From Nannocystis pusilla (GTDB taxonomy: Bacteria > Myxococcota_A > Polyangia > Nannocystales > Nannocystaceae), in the NCBI RefSeq assembly GCF_026626665.1, contig NZ_JAPNKE010000002.1:9196001-9260000 (forward strand): a stretch of 64,000 nt of DNA, written 5' to 3'. The first letter of the stretch is position 1, and every line of letters starts with the position of its first letter. The notes below the pieces were generated by a model that saw only the letters and a list, made by a program, of their open reading frames with translations, was not told where the DNA came from and made no database searches. This document shows positions 60,476-64,000 of this stretch, one piece after another. The translations under genes were made by a program, and so were the position numbers.

Positions 60476-62236
60476 TCACGACGGCTGCTCGAAGCAGTAG
60501 ATGCGGGCCGACAGGTTGCAATCGACCTCGCCGCAGACATCGGTCCAGCCGCCGTCGTCACGCTTGACGCTGCCGGCGAGGGCGGTCATCTGCATGTCGC
60601 CGCTGGCCCACTTGGAGCAGTGGTTGCCGAAGCCGTTGTCGGCCTTGATGCCGGTCCAGACCACGTGGTTGCCGTCGCAGTCCGAGCCGCCGGTCAGCTC
60701 CATGTTGGTGTCGGTGACGTCGATGCCGGTGATGATGTCGGCGTCGACCAGGTCGGTCCAGCTGTCGGCGATCTTGGCGGTGGTGGTGTTGCGCAGGGTG
60801 TAGTAGGGGACCGAGCTCTTGTGGAAGTTGTTGCCGGGGCCGACGGCGCCGTCGCCGAGCCAGGCCTTCCACTTGTGGCCCTTGATCTTGAGCCAGCCCA
60901 TGTCGCTGGCGGCGAGGTCGGCACAGCGGGCGTCGGCGGCGGCGATCGAGTTGAAGTCGTTGTTGCCGGGGATGTAGAGCTTCGAGCTGACGAACACGAG
61001 GAAGCCGTTGCGGGTGCAGTCGGTCTTGCACGTGCCCTTGGCCGGGTCGCTGTTGTTGTGGGCGCCGTGGTCGCACTCCTCGGTGGAGTCGGCGTGCAGC
61101 CAGCCGTCGCCGCAGGAGGCGGGCTCGCAGTTGTCGAGGCAGTCGTCGGTCTGGTCGTCGTTGCCGTCGTCGCAGTCCTCGACGCCCGTGTAAAGGAAGC
61201 CGTCGCCGCAGGTGTTGCTCTTGCAGTCGTCGAGGCAGCCGTCGGTCTGGACGTCGTTGCCGTCGTCGCAGTCCTCGCCGTCCTGGACGATGCTGTCGCC
61301 GCACACCGGGTTCTTGCAGCCGTTGGTGCACGCGTCGTCGTCGACCTGGTTGCCGTCGTCGCACTGCTCGACGCCCATGTGCGGCTTGCCGTCGCCGCAC
61401 ACGTTGTCCTTGCAGCCGAGGGTGCAGGCGGCGTCGTCGGCGTTCTGGGTCACGCCGTTGTCGCACTCCTCGCCGCTCTGGACGATGCTGTCGCCGCACG
61501 CCGGGTTCTTGCAGGCGTTGCTGCAGCCGTCGTCGTTGACCTGGTTGCCGTCGTCGCACTCCTCGCCGGGCGACTTGATGCCGTCGCCGCAGCCGGGCGG
61601 GCCGCAGCTGTTGGGGCAGTCGTCGTCGTCGACCTGGTTGCCGTCGTCGCAGTGCTCGTTGCCGTCCCACACCAGGCCGTCGCCGCACACGGCCATCTTG
61701 CAGCCGTCGACGCAGGCGTCGGTGTTCAGGTCGTTGCCGTCGTCGCACTGCTCGACCCCGACGTGGGTGAAGCTGTCGCCGCAGGTGGCGTTCTTGCAGG
61801 TGCTGAGGCAGGCGTCGGTCTCGTCGGCGTTGCCGTCGTCGCACTCCTCACCGGCGTCGGTCATGCCGTTGCCGCACGAGGCCAGCTGACAGTTGACGCA
61901 GCCGTCGACCGCACCCTCGCAGTCCTCGCCGGCGCCGACGTAGTTGTCGCCGCACACGTTGTAGGCGCAGCTCGGCGTGCACACGCCGTTGCCGTTCGGC
62001 CCCTGGTCGCACTCCTCGCCGGCGTCCTGCTGATAGTTGCCGCACAGGTCGCCCGGCATGGTCGTGGTCGTCGGCTCGGTGGTGACGTCGCTCGTGGTCG
62101 TGGACGTCGTCGTGCCGGTGGTCTCGGTGCCCGCCTGGGTCGTCGGGGGCTGCTCGCCGAAGCCAGAGCTGTCGAAGGTGCAGCCGGCCAGCGCGATGCA
62201 GGAGAACAGCAGGGCCGCGGCGTTGCGGGTGATCAT
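60476..62236 (-). CDS. DUF4215 cysteine-rich repeat lipoprotein 2
   Basis: The intact 586-residue protein has lipobox LAGC (Cys19) and a Thr-rich linker. About eleven DUF4215 repeats (CGDGxxxxGEECDDGN...C..C) follow, then a C-terminal domain of about 190 residues (GFLVFVSSKLYIPGN ... DVCGEVDCNLSARIYCFEQ) like that of its neighbour. The repeated CDDGN loops suggest calcium binding, and the C-terminal domain resembles secreted lectin-type folds. The start at 62236 has AGGAG ten bases upstream. It lies 71 bases upstream of its paralog on the same strand. Confidence 0.94.
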   Translation of the reverse strand: MITRNAAALLFSCIALAGCTFDSSGFGEQPPTTQAGTETTGTTTSTTTSDVTTEPTTTTMPGDLCGNYQQDAGEECDQGPNGNGVCTPSCAYNVCGDNYVGAGEDCEGAVDGCVNCQLASCGNGMTDAGEECDDGNADETDACLSTCKNATCGDSFTHVGVEQCDDGNDLNTDACVDGCKMAVCGDGLVWDGNEHCDDGNQVDDDDCPNSCGPPGCGDGIKSPGEECDDGNQVNDDGCSNACKNPACGDSIVQSGEECDNGVTQNADDAACTLGCKDNVCGDGKPHMGVEQCDDGNQVDDDACTNGCKNPVCGDSIVQDGEDCDDGNDVQTDGCLDDCKSNTCGDGFLYTGVEDCDDGNDDQTDDCLDNCEPASCGDGWLHADSTEECDHGAHNNSDPAKGTCKTDCTRNGFLVFVSSKLYIPGNNDFNSIAAADARCADLAASDMGWLKIKGHKWKAWLGDGAVGPGNNFHKSSVPYYTLRNTTTAKIADSWTDLVDADIITGIDVTDTNMELTGGSDCDGNHVVWTGIKADNGFGNHCSKWASGDMQMTALAGSVKRDDGGWTDVCGEVDCNLSARIYCFEQPS

Positions 62237-62256
62237 CGGAAGGCGCTCCTAAGAAG

Positions 62257-62276
62257 GCGCCCGGCGACGCGGGCGC
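62257..62276. terminator. Hairpin between the MFS gene and the DUF4215 gene
   Basis: GCGCCCG (62257-62263) pairs with CGGGCGC (62270-62276). It lies between the stop of the leftward MFS gene at 62336 and the next start, so it may end the MFS transcript. The stem is short and lacks a T-run. Confidence 0.4.
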
Positions 62277-62335
62277 GCAGAATTGCCGACACGATACGAG
62301 AGCGGGCGGGTGCGCGTCCACCCGGTCGCGTGTCC

Positions 62336-63667
62336 TCATCGGTGCGGCTGCGGGCCGCCCGCGTAGGTCATCAGGCCGCCCGGTGCGCGGGCGATCCGGC
62401 GCGCGCCCCACAGGAGGACCAATCCCCCGAGCAGCACCGGGATCGCGGTGGTCGCGATCGCAAGGTTGAGGCCCGCGGCCTCCGCCGCGCGCACGGCGGC
62501 CTCGGTCGGCTCCTGACCGGCGAGGTAGGCGGTCTTGGCCCGGTCGCTCACGTAGCCGATCAAGGTGCGCGACAACGCGTCGCCGAACGCGTGAATGCAG
62601 AAGATGTTGACGGCAAACGCGGTGCCCCGCAGCCACGCCGGGACGCAGCCGACCAGCGCCGCGTTGAGCGGGCCGGTGTTGAGGAACAGCAGCAGCTCGG
62701 CGAAGAAGGCGACCACGAACAGCGCGACGAGGTGGTCCATGCGGGTGAGCAGGACGATCAGCGGGGCGCTCAGGACCAAGCCCACGCCGCTCAGCCAGAA
62801 ATAACCGCCGGCGGAGCGGGCCTGCAGGCGGTCGCCGAGGCTGCCGCCGAGGAGGGTGCCGCACAGGCCGGCCAGGACGGTGACCGCGCCGAACACGGGG
62901 CCCGCGCTGGCGGTGCTCATGCCGTGGACCCGCTCGAGGTAGGTCGGCATCCACAGCGAGAGGCCGCCGACGGTGAAGGTCATCATCGCCAGGCCGACGG
63001 TGTTGATGCCCCACGCGGGGGTGCGGACGATCCGCCCCAGCGCGGCGAAGAAGGTGCCCTCGGTCCGCGCGGTGACGGGGTCGAGCCGGCCGCGCTCGGG
63101 CTCGACGATCCGCGCGGCCAGTGCGGCGAACAGGAGGCCCGGCAGGCCGCCGACCAGGAACACGGCGCGCCAGCCGAAGTGCTCGCCGATGAGCCCCCCG
63201 AGGATGAAGCCCAGCGCCGAGCCGACCGGGGTGGCGACGTAGAACAGGGCGAGCTTGCGGCTGCGCTCGTCGGGGCCGTAGAGGTCGGCGATGATCGAGG
63301 GGGCGGTGGTGGCGTAGGCGGCCTCGCCGATGCCGAGCAGCGCGCGGCACACGAGCAGCTCCTCGTAGGTGCGCGCGAACGCGGCGGCGAGGGTGGCGAG
63401 GCTCCACAGCATGACCCCGCCGGCGATGATGTTCTTGCGCTTGAAGCGGTCGCCGAGGTACCCGAGCGGGGCGGCGATCGTGTAGGTGATGACGAACAGG
63501 CTGCCGAGCAGGCCGCCCGCGGTGTCGCTCAGGGTGAACTCGAGCTTGATCTGCTCGAGCACGGAGCTGAGCAGCATCTGGTCGATGTAGTTGAGGAAGT
63601 TGATGACCGTGAGGACGGTCAGGATCGCCGCGGCCCGGCCGCGCCAGCTGGTGCTCGGATCGCTCAT
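62336..63667 (-). CDS. MFS transporter, spinster-like
   Basis: The 443-residue protein has 12 hydrophobic segments. The family signature loop between helices 2 and 3 is present (GYLGDRFKRKNI), as is RALLGIGEAAYATTAPSIIADL in helices 4-5. This matches the spinster-like MFS branch of bacteria, whose substrates are often unknown (lysophospholipids, sugar acids or aromatic acids). Its ATG overlaps the stop of the upstream gene as ATGA, so both are made together. No regulator is next to it. Confidence 0.93.
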   Translation of the reverse strand: MSDPSTSWRGRAAAILTVLTVINFLNYIDQMLLSSVLEQIKLEFTLSDTAGGLLGSLFVITYTIAAPLGYLGDRFKRKNIIAGGVMLWSLATLAAAFARTYEELLVCRALLGIGEAAYATTAPSIIADLYGPDERSRKLALFYVATPVGSALGFILGGLIGEHFGWRAVFLVGGLPGLLFAALAARIVEPERGRLDPVTARTEGTFFAALGRIVRTPAWGINTVGLAMMTFTVGGLSLWMPTYLERVHGMSTASAGPVFGAVTVLAGLCGTLLGGSLGDRLQARSAGGYFWLSGVGLVLSAPLIVLLTRMDHLVALFVVAFFAELLLFLNTGPLNAALVGCVPAWLRGTAFAVNIFCIHAFGDALSRTLIGYVSDRAKTAYLAGQEPTEAAVRAAEAAGLNLAIATTAIPVLLGGLVLLWGARRIARAPGGLMTYAGGPQPHR

Positions 63668-64000
63668 GCGTCCCCCAGCGCGGACCGCAGCTCGGCCACC
63701 CGCGCGGCGTGCTCGCGGTCGGTCAGCACCGGCTCGACGTCGCCCGCGATGACCTCGGCGAGGTCGACCCACGAGTGACAGCCGGCGTACTCGGCCCGAT
63801 CGGCGATGTCGATGACCTGTCCCGAGCGATAGGTCCGAAGGAACAGGACCCAAAGACCAGGTTTACGGTAAGCAAAGCGGTCGGCGACGCACCCGGGGGC
63901 GAGGCCGTGGGCGTCGCCGAGGCGAGCGAGGCGCGCGAGGTCGTGGACCTCGACCGCGGCGTCGACCTCGGCCCACAGCGAGAGGTGCAGGCGGCCGGCG
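63664..64000 (-). CDS. DUF1802-like protein, C-terminal part, cut by the window edge
   Basis: The last 111 residues are visible: LHLSLWAEVDAAVEV, a KPGLWVLFLRTYR block and EYAGCHSWVDL. These resemble the C-terminal half of DUF1802 proteins, a family of unknown function with possible nucleic-acid links. A palindrome with CCTGTCC-CGAGCGATA-GGTCCGAAGGAACAGG half-sites is embedded in the coding sequence at about 63815-63850 (codons for FLRTYRSGQV). The 5' part lies outside the window. It is translationally coupled to the MFS transporter. Confidence 0.6.
   Translation of the reverse strand, partial: AGRLHLSLWAEVDAAVEVHDLARLARLGDAHGLAPGCVADRFAYRKPGLWVLFLRTYRSGQVIDIADRAEYAGCHSWVDLAEVIAGDVEPVLTDREHAARVAELRSALGDA

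Noticed and set aside
60389-63778. Rightward frame of 1129 codons at the right end
   Set aside because: It covers two clear minus-strand genes (a DUF4215 lipoprotein and an MFS transporter) and is Ala/Val/Arg-rich shadow sequence.
1-64000. CRISPR array
   Set aside because: Tandem repeats here are contiguous or in frame, without regularly spaced unique spacers, and no cas-like gene is present.
1-64000. Insertion sequence or prophage
   Set aside because: No transposase, integrase or phage structural protein was recognised, and the short palindromes lack a nearby transposase. A RAYT-type enzyme elsewhere in the genome cannot be excluded.

Overview
The window is high-GC DNA from a predatory-type myxobacterium, most likely of the Nannocystineae (Nannocystis-like). 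The lineage call is inference. It rests on MYXO-CTERM sorting tails, DUF4215 cysteine-rich repeat proteins, fibro-slime lipoproteins, an AgmX/PglI C-terminal domain protein, and many lipoproteins with Thr/Ser/Asp-rich linkers directly after the lipid-modified cysteine. No rRNA, tRNA, CRISPR array or complete insertion sequence was recognised.

Layout. 0-4.4 kb: the tail of an unknown gene, a chromatin-like acidic/lysine-rich winged-helix protein, an L,D-transpeptidase and a cysteine-rich lipoprotein. 4.6-9.7 kb: DNA topoisomerase I with a histone-H1-like N-terminal tail, a 2Fe-2S ferredoxin, a low-molecular-weight phosphatase and a coupled lipoprotein. 9.7-12.7 kb: a cytochrome/beta-barrel fusion, a lipoprotein partner and acylphosphatase. 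12.7-13.8 kb: a coupled cassette ending in a HEPN-like protein. 15.7-18.6 kb: two AmmeMemoRadiSam genes and an alpha/beta hydrolase. 18.7-21.9 kb: an acetyltransferase overlapping a haem-oxygenase-like diiron oxidase, then an AAA+ regulator with a non-canonical GAFTGA loop. 22-25.6 kb: M61 peptidase and PhoD phosphatase. 26.3-30.4 kb: a three-subunit Tat-exported xanthine-dehydrogenase-type molybdoenzyme. 30.4-35.4 kb: small genes, PhzF, an ATP-grasp protein and a broken adenylate-forming enzyme carrying 72-bp repeats. 35.5-39.8 kb: an outer-membrane protein, a MYXO-CTERM serine protease and a coupled secreted protein. 39.9-44.7 kb: nitrite/sulfite reductase, a UbiA prenyltransferase and a membrane glycosyltransferase. 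45.3-53.6 kb: deoxynucleoside kinase, AgmX/PglI protein, ferritin-like lipoprotein, lipase maturation factor and RtcB. 53.6-62.2 kb: surface lipoproteins, including tandem fibro-slime and DUF4215 pairs. 62.3-64 kb: an MFS transporter and the end of a DUF1802-like gene.

Two features cut across the whole window. First, a degenerate short palindrome family with cores CTGTCC-TTCG-GGACAG and GGACATGTCC recurs at roughly 30 sites. It lies between genes, inside genes, over several start codons and over stop codons, often as nested hairpins. This is the best candidate for an undescribed system here. Second, at least 11 recognisable genes carry a single-base frameshift and two more positions have in-frame stops. 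Because housekeeping-type genes such as RtcB are affected, sequencing or assembly indels are the first explanation to test.
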